The notes below the pieces were generated by a model that had not been told where the DNA came from, made no database searches, and saw only the letters and a list, made by a program, of their open reading frames with translations. DNA of 64,000 nt from Nitrosopumilus sp. LS_AOA (GTDB lineage Archaea > Thermoproteota > Nitrososphaeria > Nitrososphaerales > Nitrosopumilaceae): the NCBI GenBank assembly GCA_001543015.1, contig LFLC01000008.1:1-64000 (forward strand), read 5' to 3'. Position numbers and translations under genes: made by a program. The number at the start of each line of letters is the position of its first letter. Within the stretch, counting starts at the first letter, position 1. Shown piece by piece: positions 16,313-25,586 of this stretch.

Positions 16313-18430
16313 ATGTCAGCCGTGAAGAAAATTTTTGAAGAAATTATTAAAACAGATCACAAAGTTATCACTGAAGAATCATCAAAATCTATTCTAAAAT
16401 CTTATGGTGTCAAAGTTCCACCGTTTGCATTAGCAACATCTGCTGAAGATGCAGTAAAGCAAGCAAAAAAAATTGGATTTCCACTTGTAATGAAAGTAGT
16501 ATCGCCACAAATTTTACACAAGACTGATGTTGGTGGTGTCAAAGTTGGCATAAACGATGTAGCTGATGTTAAAAAAACATTCAATGACATGTTTGGTAGA
16601 CTATCTAAGAAAAAAGGTGTTAACGTTAAAGGTATTCTTTTGGAGAAAATGGTTCCAAAAGGTGTTGAACTTATTGTAGGTATTCAAAATGATCCACAAT
16701 TTGGTCCAATGATTATGGTAGGATTAGGTGGAGTTATGACTGAAGTTTTCAAAGATGTTGCATTTAGAATGTTACCAATAACAACATCTGATGCAAAATC
16801 AATGATTAATGAACTCAAAGGTTCTAAACTCCTCAAAGGATTCCGAGGTAGTGCTCCTGTTGATCTTAACATGGTTGCAAAAATGTTAGTAGATATTGGC
16901 AAATTAGGTGTAGATAATGCTGATTACATTAACAGTATTGACTTTAACCCCGTAATCGTATATCCAAAATCACACTTTGTAGTTGATGCAAAAATTATTC
17001 TAAATAAAGAATTAAGGAAAAACTCAATCTCTAAAGCAAAACCAAACATTACATCCATGGAGTCATTCTTTACTCCAAAGTCTGTTGCACTAGTTGGTGC
17101 ATCTGCAACCCCTGGTAAAATCGGTAATTCTGTATTAGATGCACTTGGAAAACAAGATTACAAAGGTAAAGTATATCCAATTAATCCTAAACAAAAATCA
17201 ATTCTTGGAATCAAATGTTATCCATCATTAGAAGAAGTACCTGGAAAAATTGATCTGGTTGTTGTTTGTATTGATCTTTCAGCATGCGGCCCAATTATGA
17301 AAGCATGTGCTAAAAAAGGAATTCATAATGTTGTAATCGTTTCTGGTGGTGGCAAAGAACTTGGTGGTGACAGAGCAGCAATGGAAGCTGAAGTAAAAGC
17401 ATTATCTATAAAACACAAAATTCGTGTAATTGGTCCTAATTGTATTGGAATGTTTAATGCAGCAAATAGACTTGATTGTGCATTCCAAGGACAAGAAAGA
17501 ATGGTACGTTCCAAACTTGGTCCTGTTGCATTTTTCTCACAAAGTGGAACCATGGGAATTAGTATGTTAGAATCAGCTGATCTATTTGGTTTATCAAAAA
17601 TGATCAGTTTTGGAAATCGTTCTGATGTTGATGAAGCAGACATGATATGGTATGCTGCAAATGATCCTCAAACTAAAGTAATTGGATTATATGTTGAAGG
17701 ATTTGGTGATGGTAGAAAATTCATCAATACTGCTAAACGTGTAATGAAAGAGACAAAGAAACCCATTGTTATTTGGAAGAGTGGAAGAACTGCTGCAGGT
17801 GCAAAACAAGCTGCATCACACACAGGTTCACTTGGAGGTTCAAATGCAATGATTATGGGTGCATTCAAACAAGCAGGAATTATTTCAGTTGATAGTTATC
17901 AACAACTAGTTGGAGTTCTAAAGGCACTAGCATGGCAACCATCTGCAAAGGGAACTCATGTTGCTATGACTAGTAATGGTGCTGGTCCAATGATTGGTGG
18001 AATGGATCAATTAGAAAGATTCGGTCTTACAATAGGAAAGTTATCACCAGAACGTGTCAAAAAAATGAAGGCTCATTTTCCAATAGCTGTTCCTATTCAT
18101 AGTGGTAATCCAGCAGATGTAGGTGGCGGTGCAACTGCAGAAGATTATAAATTTGTAATTCAACATTTCATGGAAGAAAAAAATATTGATATCGTAATGC
18201 CATGGTTTGTCTTCCAAGATGATCCGCTTGAAGAAACAATTGTTGATTATCTTGCTGATTTCCAAAAGAAAAGAAAGAAACCACTTTTAGTTGGATGTAA
18301 TGGTGGTCCATATACTGAAAAAATGGTAAAATTGATTGAGAAACATAATGTTCCAGTTTACCAAGACCTTCGAACTTGGGTTGAAGCTGCAGGTGCATTA
18401 GTTCAATTGGGCAAAATACAAGGAAAATAG
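16313..18430 (+). CDS. ADP-forming acyl-CoA synthetase, probably 3-hydroxypropionyl-CoA synthetase
   Basis: The 705-residue enzyme joins both subunits of the NDP-forming acyl-CoA synthetase family. An N-terminal ATP-grasp (beta) part ([31 protein letters not shown]) spans residues 1-235, a CoA-binding domain follows ([27 protein letters not shown]), then the ligase domains with the phospho-His region [10 protein letters not shown]. In N. maritimus the enzyme with this layout beside an enoyl-CoA hydratase is the 3-hydroxypropionyl-CoA synthetase of the energy-efficient HP/HB cycle. The neighbour here supports the same role. Acetate- or 4-hydroxybutyrate-specific paralogues look alike, so the substrate is inferred from context. 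Confidence 0.85.
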   Translation: MSAVKKIFEEIIKTDHKVITEESSKSILKSYGVKVPPFALATSAEDAVKQAKKIGFPLVMKVVSPQILHKTDVGGVKVGINDVADVKKTFNDMFGRLSKKKGVNVKGILLEKMVPKGVELIVGIQNDPQFGPMIMVGLGGVMTEVFKDVAFRMLPITTSDAKSMINELKGSKLLKGFRGSAPVDLNMVAKMLVDIGKLGVDNADYINSIDFNPVIVYPKSHFVVDAKIILNKELRKNSISKAKPNITSMESFFTPKSVALVGASATPGKIGNSVLDALGKQDYKGKVYPINPKQKSILGIKCYPSLEEVPGKIDLVVVCIDLSACGPIMKACAKKGIHNVVIVSGGGKELGGDRAAMEAEVKALSIKHKIRVIGPNCIGMFNAANRLDCAFQGQERMVRSKLGPVAFFSQSGTMGISMLESADLFGLSKMISFGNRSDVDEADMIWYAANDPQTKVIGLYVEGFGDGRKFINTAKRVMKETKKPIVIWKSGRTAAGAKQAASHTGSLGGSNAMIMGAFKQAGIISVDSYQQLVGVLKALAWQPSAKGTHVAMTSNGAGPMIGGMDQLERFGLTIGKLSPERVKKMKAHFPIAVPIHSGNPADVGGGATAEDYKFVIQHFMEEKNIDIVMPWFVFQDDPLEETIVDYLADFQKKRKKPLLVGCNGGPYTEKMVKLIEKHNVPVYQDLRTWVEAAGALVQLGKIQGK

Positions 18431-18448
18431 ATAACATTTAAGTTCTGA

Positions 18449-19228
<780 letters not shown>

Positions 19229-19402
19229 CTGTCTCAAATTTACTTCTTATTTTATTAAATTTTTAGAATTTAATTTTTTATAATTCACTCACTATATCTC
19301 ACAGATCGCTTAAAATAATGATATTCCGTGCGCATTTCTTGAATTCATAGTGTGCTGTGTGTGAAAAGCTTATTATAATTTAAAATGACATTTTTATTCA
19401 TA

Positions 19403-19753
19403 ATGGCAACTGAACAAACACAAAAGATGATCACTGTCACAGCAAAAGCAGCTGAAAAAGTTAAAGAATTCATGAAAGAAGAAGCAGATTCCCCTGAATA
19501 CCTTAGAGTATATGTTCAAGGTGGAGGTTGTTCTGGATTATCATATGGTATGGGCTTTGAAAAAGCACCAGAAGAAGATGATATCGTCATGGAAGAAAAT
19601 GGAGTTAAACTATTAGTTGATAGTTATAGTGTTGATCATCTCCAAGGTGCAAACGTAGACTATATTGAAAGTTTGATGGGTTCTGGATTCAAAATCAATA
19701 ATCCAAACGTAACAAAATCATGTTCATGTGGTAGCTCATTTAGCACTGAATAA
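19403..19753 (+). CDS. HesB/IscA-type iron-sulfur cluster assembly protein
   Basis: This is a 116-residue A-type carrier with three cysteines in the family pattern: GGGCSGLSYG, then SCSCGSS at the C-terminus. It moves Fe-S clusters to target enzymes in the cytosol. The ORF track start at 19385 adds a hydrophobic MTFLFI; the ATG at 19403 gives the standard start. An AT-rich TATA-like stretch (ttattataattt) precedes it by about 25-35 nt. It is a single-gene unit. Confidence 0.92.
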   Translation: MATEQTQKMITVTAKAAEKVKEFMKEEADSPEYLRVYVQGGGCSGLSYGMGFEKAPEEDDIVMEENGVKLLVDSYSVDHLQGANVDYIESLMGSGFKINNPNVTKSCSCGSSFSTE

Positions 19754-19839
19754 ACAACTAGAATTATTTTCATTTTTAGATTTACCTAGCGTATGCTAAG
19801 TTGATGAATTTCAAACCTTTCATCTTTTACTTCCAGTTT

Positions 19840-19851
19840 TTCGATACCCTC
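19840..19851 (+). repeat. Intergenic 12-mer TTCGATACCCTC (copy 3)
   Basis: This is an exact match to 4517-4528. Here CGATA and TATCG flank the CCCTCATA core as a 5-bp hairpin. It lies 87 nt after the HesB gene and 53 nt before dnaG. Confidence 0.4.
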
Positions 19852-19888
19852 ATATATCGCAGGCAAAAACCCAAAACATAATGATAAA

Positions 19889-19896
19889 GGAGATGA
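19889..19896 (+). promoter_or_regulatory. Strong ribosome binding site GGAGATGA for dnaG
   Basis: GGAGATGA lies seven bases before the ATG at 19904 and is complementary to the 16S anti-Shine-Dalgarno end. It confirms this start and shows that dnaG has a leadered transcript, unlike many neighbours. Confidence 0.7.
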
Positions 19897-19903
19897 AGAA
19901 TTT

Positions 19904-21046
19904 ATGCCTCAATCAGGAATTGTCAAATATCACGTTAAACTTTCCTATGAAGTTGATGGACTCGTTGAAAGAGCAGATATAATCGGCGCAATCTTTGGCC
20001 AAACAGAAGGTCTGTTAGGTCCGGAGATGAATCTGAATGAACTGCAACGAGTTTCAAAAGTAGGTCGCATTGAAGTTAATGCAAAATCTACTTCTAACAC
20101 CACTAATGGTGATGCATTAATTCCTATGAGTACTGATATTGATACTTGTGCTTTAATTGCAGCAGGTATTGAGAGCATCGATAAAGTTGGTCCATTTGAT
20201 TGTAAATTCAGATTAGAAGGCATTGATGATGTACGAGCTGCAAAGAAAGATGAAATTGTAAAACGTGCAAAAGAAATCAAGCAACAATGGGCAACTAAAA
20301 CAGTTAGTGAGGGAGAAACTATGCTAAATGATGTTCATCAAGGTGATACTGGTAAATTATCTAAATATGGCCCATCTAACTTAACTTGTAGTTCTGGTGT
20401 TTTTGATTCTACTTGGGTAATTCTAGTTGAAGGCCGAGCTGATGTAATCAATCTTTTGAGAGCAGGATATGATAATGTTCTTGCTATTGAAGGTGCAAAA
20501 ATTGATGAATCAATCAAAGAATTATGTAGTACTAAAGATACTGTAGTTGCATTTCTTGATGGTGATAGAGCAGGAGGATTTATTCTTAAAGAATTAAAAT
20601 CCGTTGTTACGCTAGATTATGAAATACAAGCAGACAAGGATGTTGAAGTTGAAGAATTAACTCCTCAAAGAATTGATGATATTCTAAGACCTATTGCTAA
20701 TGAAATTAGAGATGGAAAACCTGCACCAGAAATAAAAAGTGAAGATGACAAACCACTTGCAGAACTAGCATCAAAGATTTTTGTAGATATCAATGAAACA
20801 CTTGAAGCAGTTGCATTAGATAAAGATGAAAAAGAAATTTTCAAAGTTCCAATTAGTGAAGTTGTTAGTAAATTATCATCTCAATCTGGAATCAAATATC
20901 TTATGTTAGATGGAATTATCACTCAGAGACTTTTAGAGAGTGCTAAAACTGCAGGTATTGAATATGTTATTGGACATAGAGTTGCAAAATTATCAAACTC
21001 TGATGGTTTGACACTAAAAACATTCAGTGATTTAGGCATATCTTAA
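19904..21046 (+). CDS. dnaG: Archaeal DnaG-type primase / exosome-associated protein
   Basis: The 380-residue protein begins with the archaeal DnaG N-terminus (GIVKYHVKLSYEVDGLVERADIIGAIFGQTEGLLG). A TOPRIM domain follows at about residues 168-240: VEGRADVINLLRAGYDNVLAIEGA, then VAFLDGDRAGGFI with the metal-binding DGD. In archaea DnaG is a stable part of the RNA exosome, acting in poly(A)-rich RNA degradation, and has primase activity in vitro. The ribK gene follows 8 nt after its stop. Confidence 0.93.
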   Translation: MPQSGIVKYHVKLSYEVDGLVERADIIGAIFGQTEGLLGPEMNLNELQRVSKVGRIEVNAKSTSNTTNGDALIPMSTDIDTCALIAAGIESIDKVGPFDCKFRLEGIDDVRAAKKDEIVKRAKEIKQQWATKTVSEGETMLNDVHQGDTGKLSKYGPSNLTCSSGVFDSTWVILVEGRADVINLLRAGYDNVLAIEGAKIDESIKELCSTKDTVVAFLDGDRAGGFILKELKSVVTLDYEIQADKDVEVEELTPQRIDDILRPIANEIRDGKPAPEIKSEDDKPLAELASKIFVDINETLEAVALDKDEKEIFKVPISEVVSKLSSQSGIKYLMLDGIITQRLLESAKTAGIEYVIGHRVAKLSNSDGLTLKTFSDLGIS

Positions 21047-21054
21047 GAATATAG

Positions 21055-21738
21055 ATGACTGAACTAAAAATTCAGCATATCTTAACTCTCTCTTATCTAT
21101 TATCTAAAGGTGCAAAACATAACTATGTCACAATAACTACAGACTCACTTGGAAAAAATATAAAAAAATCACAACAATCTGCATCTAAACATCTACTTGA
21201 ACTAGAGCAGAATCAATTCATTGAGCGAATAATTAGTGGACGAAATATTTCAATAAAAATTACCAGTAAAGGTTATTCTGAAATGGTAAAACTTTCAACC
21301 ATTTTACAAAAAAGTTTGAATTCTTTTCCTTCTCATGTTGAGATCAAGGGAACATTAGTTTCTGGAATGGGTGAAGGTGCATATTATATGGGATTAAAAG
21401 GATACACAAAACAATTTAAATCAAAAATAGGATATGTCCCATTTCCTGGAACACTAAATGTCAAAATAAATCAAAAAATTCATCAAGAAGCTATCAAACA
21501 ATTTGTAAATTTGAATGGAATTGACATCAATAGTTTTTCTGATGGTAAGCGAACTTATGGTTGGGTTAAATGCTTCCCTGCAAAAATAAATAATTCAGTG
21601 GCTTGTAATTTAATTTTACTTGAGCGTACCCATCATGATAATTCTGTAGTTGAATTGATTTCAAAACTTTGTTTGAGAAAAACTGCAAAACTAAAAGATG
21701 GTTCTAAAATTTCTATTAAAATCCACATTAATTCCTAA
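21055..21738 (+). CDS. ribK: CTP-dependent riboflavin kinase with N-terminal HTH
   Basis: The 227-residue protein has an N-terminal winged helix (LTLSYLLSKGAKHNYVTITTDSLGKNIKKSQQSASKHLLELEQ) fused to an archaeal riboflavin kinase domain. The latter includes GTLVSGMGEGAYYM and GYVPFPGTLNVKI, the nucleotide and flavin binding segments, and a late FPAKINN. It makes FMN from riboflavin using CTP. The HTH suggests FMN-sensing regulation as described for some archaeal homologues; that is inference. The stop codon overlaps that of the convergent ribL, which carries the next step. Confidence 0.9.
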   Translation: MTELKIQHILTLSYLLSKGAKHNYVTITTDSLGKNIKKSQQSASKHLLELEQNQFIERIISGRNISIKITSKGYSEMVKLSTILQKSLNSFPSHVEIKGTLVSGMGEGAYYMGLKGYTKQFKSKIGYVPFPGTLNVKINQKIHQEAIKQFVNLNGIDINSFSDGKRTYGWVKCFPAKINNSVACNLILLERTHHDNSVVELISKLCLRKTAKLKDGSKISIKIHINS

Positions 21739-22352
21739 ATCCCGTGAATTGAATCCCCGTATTCTTTTTCTATTTTAGAACTAGAACTTTCAGGAATTGG
21801 GGATTGTAATCTTGCAACTTTTGCATCAAGTTTAATTTTTTTACATCCGTCTGTGATGAATTTTTCTTGGTGAGTTTGATCATACCCTAATGCAATAATT
21901 TGTGGTCTAACTAGATTAACTGTCTTGAAAATGTCATTTTCTTGCCCAATTAGGCAAATATCCACCATTGAAAGTGAATTTACTAATTCTTGTCTTTGTT
22001 CTTGATCGTGAATTGGATTTCTTTTTTTCATTTTGACTGCTGTACTATCTGTTGCAACAACCACTACTAGGACATCACCTAATGCCTTTGCTGCATTTAA
22101 TGTGTGAATATGACCTGGATGAATAATATCAAAAACTCCCCCTGCTAGCACTATGTGCAATGAATTTCGTCCAATTTCAGTAAGTGTTTTTCTATCATCA
22201 TTTACTAGTTGATTTTTTATCAATCCATCAATTTTTGAATTAATAATATCATCTGGTAACATACTTTTTTCTTTGATTAACTCCATTGATCCACTTCCAA
22301 CTATTTGAGACACATACATTGATGAGAGAATCATTTTTTCACTTTGTTCCAT
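21735..22352 (-). CDS. ribL: FAD synthetase (FMN adenylyltransferase), archaeal RibL type
   Basis: The 205-residue protein has a cytidylyltransferase-like core with the HxGH motif in GGVFDIIHPGHIHTLNAAKALGD, and a C-terminal KMKKRNPIHDQEQRQELV loop and VRPQIIALGYDQ motif. The first 65 residues form an extra helical domain. It converts FMN to FAD. It follows dphB by 43 nt and could be the last gene of the lysine/diphthamide minus-strand operon. Convergent with ribK. Confidence 0.88.
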   Translation of the reverse strand: MEQSEKMILSSMYVSQIVGSGSMELIKEKSMLPDDIINSKIDGLIKNQLVNDDRKTLTEIGRNSLHIVLAGGVFDIIHPGHIHTLNAAKALGDVLVVVVATDSTAVKMKKRNPIHDQEQRQELVNSLSMVDICLIGQENDIFKTVNLVRPQIIALGYDQTHQEKFITDGCKKIKLDAKVARLQSPIPESSSSKIEKEYGDSIHGI

Positions 22353-22395
22353 ATTTTTTTCTTTTACCCCCCTCTCTTTAATTCATCTATAACTG

Positions 22396-23430
22396 TCACA
22401 TTTTTGGGTCAAGGCCTTTTGCCAATCTTAATGCATCTACTAGTCCATCAGCATATCCTATACTCAAAATTGCAACTTCATCTAGCCCATCCTCCAGAAA
22501 TTTCTCTGCGTCTTGGATGTAAAGTTCTGCATTTTCTAAAATAACTTGAAATTCTTTTTGATCCTTGTAGAGTGGTATTATTTCAGCTAGTGCGTCCTTT
22601 ACCATTGGAACATATTTTTCCATCATTTGATTTGAAATCTTTTTTGTTTTCTCTGAATTATCAAAAGGCTCATCTATGCATTGACTAAATATTTTTAATG
22701 CATCTGATTCTGTAAAATGCATTCTACCTGGTATGATTATTGTATGCGGTGGCTTTCCAAAATTCTTCTTTTTGAGGCTAGATATTTTACCTGAAACAAT
22801 TTCTTGATCTTTGAATCCTATTCTTGATGCAATTATTACAAAAGTTGATGTACTAATTACATTTCTTTTTTGTCCTTTTTCTGTTTCTACTAATCCATTT
22901 AATGCATCATTTGGTTCCAAGAAAAAATCTTTGTCTTGATTGTACTCCAAAAGAAGTACAGTGTGGTTTCCTTCAATAATATTTTTGTAAATTACATAGT
23001 ATGGTGTGGTAAGTTCCATTTCACTCATTATTGTTGCAATCCTACCAACTTTGTAAAAATGCAAACCACATTCGCCTATCATTGAAGTAAGTGATGATGC
23101 TGCATGGATTGAATATGTTTTAATTTTCTGCTCAATTGCCCTTGTTCTTAATTCAATATGGGTAGTTGCAATGTATGGATCACCATAAGATAATAGTACA
23201 ACCTTCTTTTTCTTTGCATTTTTTAAAATCTCTTTACCATCTTCTACTAACCATCTTTTTGCAGGTTTGAATTCTCCTTTGGTTGCATTTTTGATTTTAG
23301 TTAAATCTGATTTTCCAATAGGGCTGGTAAATTGTTCTAAATACACAATGTCTGCTTTTGATAAAATATCTATTGCTTCATTAGGAATTGATTTGAATCC
23401 TGAAATTCCTAAACCAATAAACCACAGCAT
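22396..23430 (-). CDS. dphB: Diphthine synthase with C-terminal DUF357-like domain
   Basis: Residues 1-260 are a SAM-dependent diphthine synthase: LWFIGLGISGFKSIPNEAIDIL at the N-terminus, LLSYGDPYIATTHIELRTRA, and a Leu-rich HTIIIPGRMHFTESDAL near its end. The enzyme methylates the histidine-derived residue of elongation factor 2. Residues about 270-344 (YVPMVKDALAEIIPLYKD ... IQDAEKFLEDGLDEVAILSIGYADGLVDALRLA) look like a DUF357 helical domain, normally a free-standing archaeal protein. The fused length of 344 exceeds the usual 260-270. Its start overlaps the end of lysK by one base. Confidence 0.88.
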   Translation of the reverse strand: MLWFIGLGISGFKSIPNEAIDILSKADIVYLEQFTSPIGKSDLTKIKNATKGEFKPAKRWLVEDGKEILKNAKKKKVVLLSYGDPYIATTHIELRTRAIEQKIKTYSIHAASSLTSMIGECGLHFYKVGRIATIMSEMELTTPYYVIYKNIIEGNHTVLLLEYNQDKDFFLEPNDALNGLVETEKGQKRNVISTSTFVIIASRIGFKDQEIVSGKISSLKKKNFGKPPHTIIIPGRMHFTESDALKIFSQCIDEPFDNSEKTKKISNQMMEKYVPMVKDALAEIIPLYKDQKEFQVILENAELYIQDAEKFLEDGLDEVAILSIGYADGLVDALRLAKGLDPKM

Positions 23431-24554
23431 TATTGCATTTTTTTGTCATGTAGTCTTTTTAAATGCTGTAAAGTTTTCTTCAAAATTTCAATACCTTTGA
23501 GATATTCTTCAATTGAAACTTTTTCGTCAATTGTATGTGCTTCATGTGGATCTCCTGGACCATACGTTACAACAGGAATGTTCCATTGATTACCTAGCAC
23601 ATTCATGTCTCCTGTACCTGTTTTTCTAATTAGAGTTGGTCTAGAATGCTCTACATCCATTACTCCAAGAGTAAATGCTCTAACTAATGGAGAATTATGC
23701 TCTGCTTCAAATGGCTCAGTTTCATCAAGTATTGAGTAAAATGCCTCTACTCCTCGTTTTTCTGAAATTTCTTTTACAACTGTTGCAATTTTTTGTTCAA
23801 CGGATTTACAGTTCATGTCTACTGGAATTCTAATGTCATAAGTTGTTTCACACTCTCTTGGAGTGACATTATGACTTGTTCCACCTTTAATTTCAGTCAT
23901 TGTTACAGTTAGTAACATTCCTTTTGTTCTACCTTCTTGTCCTGCTTCTAATTTTTCTTTAAGTTCAATTGCAAAAATTGCTGATTCTTGAATTGCATTT
24001 TTTGAAAGCCATGGTGCACTTGCATGAGAACTATCCTCAACACTAATTTTGAGATTAATTGCCAATCTTCCTTTGTATGCAATTGTAACTTGTTTAATTC
24101 CACTTGGCTCTCCAAAAATTGCATAATCAATATCCCATTTTTGTTTAACAATGTTTTTGATTCCAATAGCGTTTCCTTCCTCATCTACTGCTCCCACAAA
24201 AGTTATTGTTCCGCTATTATTTTCAATTGATGCTGCTGCAAATAACATTGCCATTAGTGGTGCCTTTGCATCAGATGCCCCTCGTCCATAAAGTGAGTCT
24301 CCTTCTTTTCTAACTTTGACTTTACCTGGAACTACATCCATGTGTCCACATAACATAATTTTAGGAGAACCTGAACCTTTCTTTGCAATAAGATTTCCTA
24401 CTTCATCAATTTGAATATCATCAAATCCTAAATCATCACATTTGTCAGCTAAAAATTCTGCCATTGGTTTTTCACTCAGTGATGGTGTGTACAATCTAAG
24501 TGCTTTTTCTAGCATCTTTGTTGCAAATCTTGAAGTTACTAAATGAGTGTCCAA
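23430..24554 (-). CDS. lysK: LysW-lysine (and ornithine) hydrolase, M20 peptidase family
   Basis: The 374-residue zinc aminoacylase has the M20 metal site CGHMDVVPG, GASDAKAP and VDEEGNAIG, with FGEPSG and KTGTGDMNV later. In LysW-mediated synthesis it releases the finished amino acid from the carrier. Only one copy is present in the window, so it probably serves both the lysine and arginine routes. It begins with TTG three bases after the lysX stop. The next ATG would remove 13 residues. Confidence 0.85.
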   Translation of the reverse strand: MDTHLVTSRFATKMLEKALRLYTPSLSEKPMAEFLADKCDDLGFDDIQIDEVGNLIAKKGSGSPKIMLCGHMDVVPGKVKVRKEGDSLYGRGASDAKAPLMAMLFAAASIENNSGTITFVGAVDEEGNAIGIKNIVKQKWDIDYAIFGEPSGIKQVTIAYKGRLAINLKISVEDSSHASAPWLSKNAIQESAIFAIELKEKLEAGQEGRTKGMLLTVTMTEIKGGTSHNVTPRECETTYDIRIPVDMNCKSVEQKIATVVKEISEKRGVEAFYSILDETEPFEAEHNSPLVRAFTLGVMDVEHSRPTLIRKTGTGDMNVLGNQWNIPVVTYGPGDPHEAHTIDEKVSIEEYLKGIEILKKTLQHLKRLHDKKMQ

Positions 24555-24557
24555 TTC

Positions 24558-25400
24558 TTACTTGTCTACCTTTATTGCATAATCAAGCATTAGGGCTGGG
24601 ATATCTACATCACATACTCTAACAGTATTCTTGTATTCTGTTGTATTGTTAACTTCATGAACTACTAGCCCTTTCTCATCGCTTTCCATCAAATCTACAC
24701 CTACAATATCTCCTTGAACTGCATTTTTAGCCTTAATGCACATTTCTTCCATCTCTTGAGTAACTGGACATGGTTCTGCTACTCCACCAAGTGCCATATT
24801 TGTTTTCCAATGTTTAGAAATTCTATAAATTGCTGCAACGATTTTATCTCCTACCATTATTGCCCTAATGTCTCTTGGTGGTCTTTTTACAAATTCTTCT
24901 AAATAATGTACTTGATAAATTGGATACATTTTTTCTCTACTTTCAATAACTCCTTCAGCTGCATCTCTGTCATTTAATTTTGAAATTAATCTTCCCCAAC
25001 TTCCAACTGTTGGTTTGATTACTCTGGGAAATCCTTGAGTTTCCAATGCTTCCAAAGCTGCATCTTTTGAAAAAGCGACAGTTGCATCAGGTGTTGGTAC
25101 CCCAGCTTTCTTTAGTAACATATGTGTAAATAATTTATTTCCTGCAAATACTCCTGTGTTAAGACAGTTGATAACTTTGACACCTAATCCTTCTAATGCT
25201 GCAGTTGAATGTAAATTTCTGTAATAACTTACACATCTTTGAATCACCACTCCATACTCATCAGGTTTTTTTTCTAAATTTATCGCTAATTTTTTACAAT
25301 CCACCATCTGTATGTTGATGTTGTTTTTTTTTCCTGCTTCTAGTAGAGCTTTTTCTTCCCAACGGATGTTATCGTAAAGAATTGTAACGTCAGGACTCAC
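24558..25400 (-). CDS. lysX: LysW carrier ligase, probably LysX (2-aminoadipate specific)
   Basis: This is a 280-residue ATP-grasp enzyme of the RimK family that attaches 2-aminoadipate (or glutamate) to LysW. Segments GFPRVIKPTVGSWGRLISKLND and RPPRDIRAIMVGDKIVAAIYR form the nucleotide pocket. The substrate motif reads NNTTEYKNTVRV, and the KN pair resembles lysine-type LysX rather than the EFKG of the paralogue at 30332. The homocitrate synthase upstream agrees with that. I place the start at GTG 25400, overlapping the lysW stop as GTGA and preceded by a GAGG ribosome site. The track start is TTG 25409. Confidence 0.82.
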   Translation of the reverse strand: MSPDVTILYDNIRWEEKALLEAGKKNNINIQMVDCKKLAINLEKKPDEYGVVIQRCVSYYRNLHSTAALEGLGVKVINCLNTGVFAGNKLFTHMLLKKAGVPTPDATVAFSKDAALEALETQGFPRVIKPTVGSWGRLISKLNDRDAAEGVIESREKMYPIYQVHYLEEFVKRPPRDIRAIMVGDKIVAAIYRISKHWKTNMALGGVAEPCPVTQEMEEMCIKAKNAVQGDIVGVDLMESDEKGLVVHEVNNTTEYKNTVRVCDVDIPALMLDYAIKVDK

Positions 25401-25564
25401 TGCCCCCAATCCTCGCCAACCGTTTGGGCGGGCTTTAGATCGAAACCATCTGAACCTTTTGCTAATTCAAAACTTGCACCACATTCTGGACATGTCACAA
25501 TTTCTCCTTCAAGTGCATCACTTGGAATAGAAATTACTGCATCACATTCTTCGCATTTAGCCAT
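25397..25564 (-). CDS. lysW: LysW-type amino-group carrier protein ending in glutamine (missed by the ORF track)
   Basis: The 55-residue protein has two CxxC pairs (CEEC near the start, CPEC at 25-28) for a zinc ribbon, an acidic body and the carrier C-terminus VGEDWGQ. In characterised LysW proteins the last residue is Glu, and its gamma-carboxyl is joined to the amino group of the substrate. Here the last codon is CAG (Gln) before TGA. The gene lies 22 nt after the homocitrate synthase and is GTGA-coupled to the ligase. A single G-to-C change would produce this, so real biology, recent mutation and sequence error are all possible. A second carrier at 31189 ends in Glu. Confidence 0.88.
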   Translation of the reverse strand: MAKCEECDAVISIPSDALEGEIVTCPECGASFELAKGSDGFDLKPAQTVGEDWGQ

Positions 25565-25586
25565 ATCTGTTCTTCACATCTCCTCT

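Noticed and set aside
16402-18437. Several minus-strand ORFs within the acyl-CoA synthetase gene
   Set aside because: They are shadows of a well-supported 705-residue gene with intact motifs.
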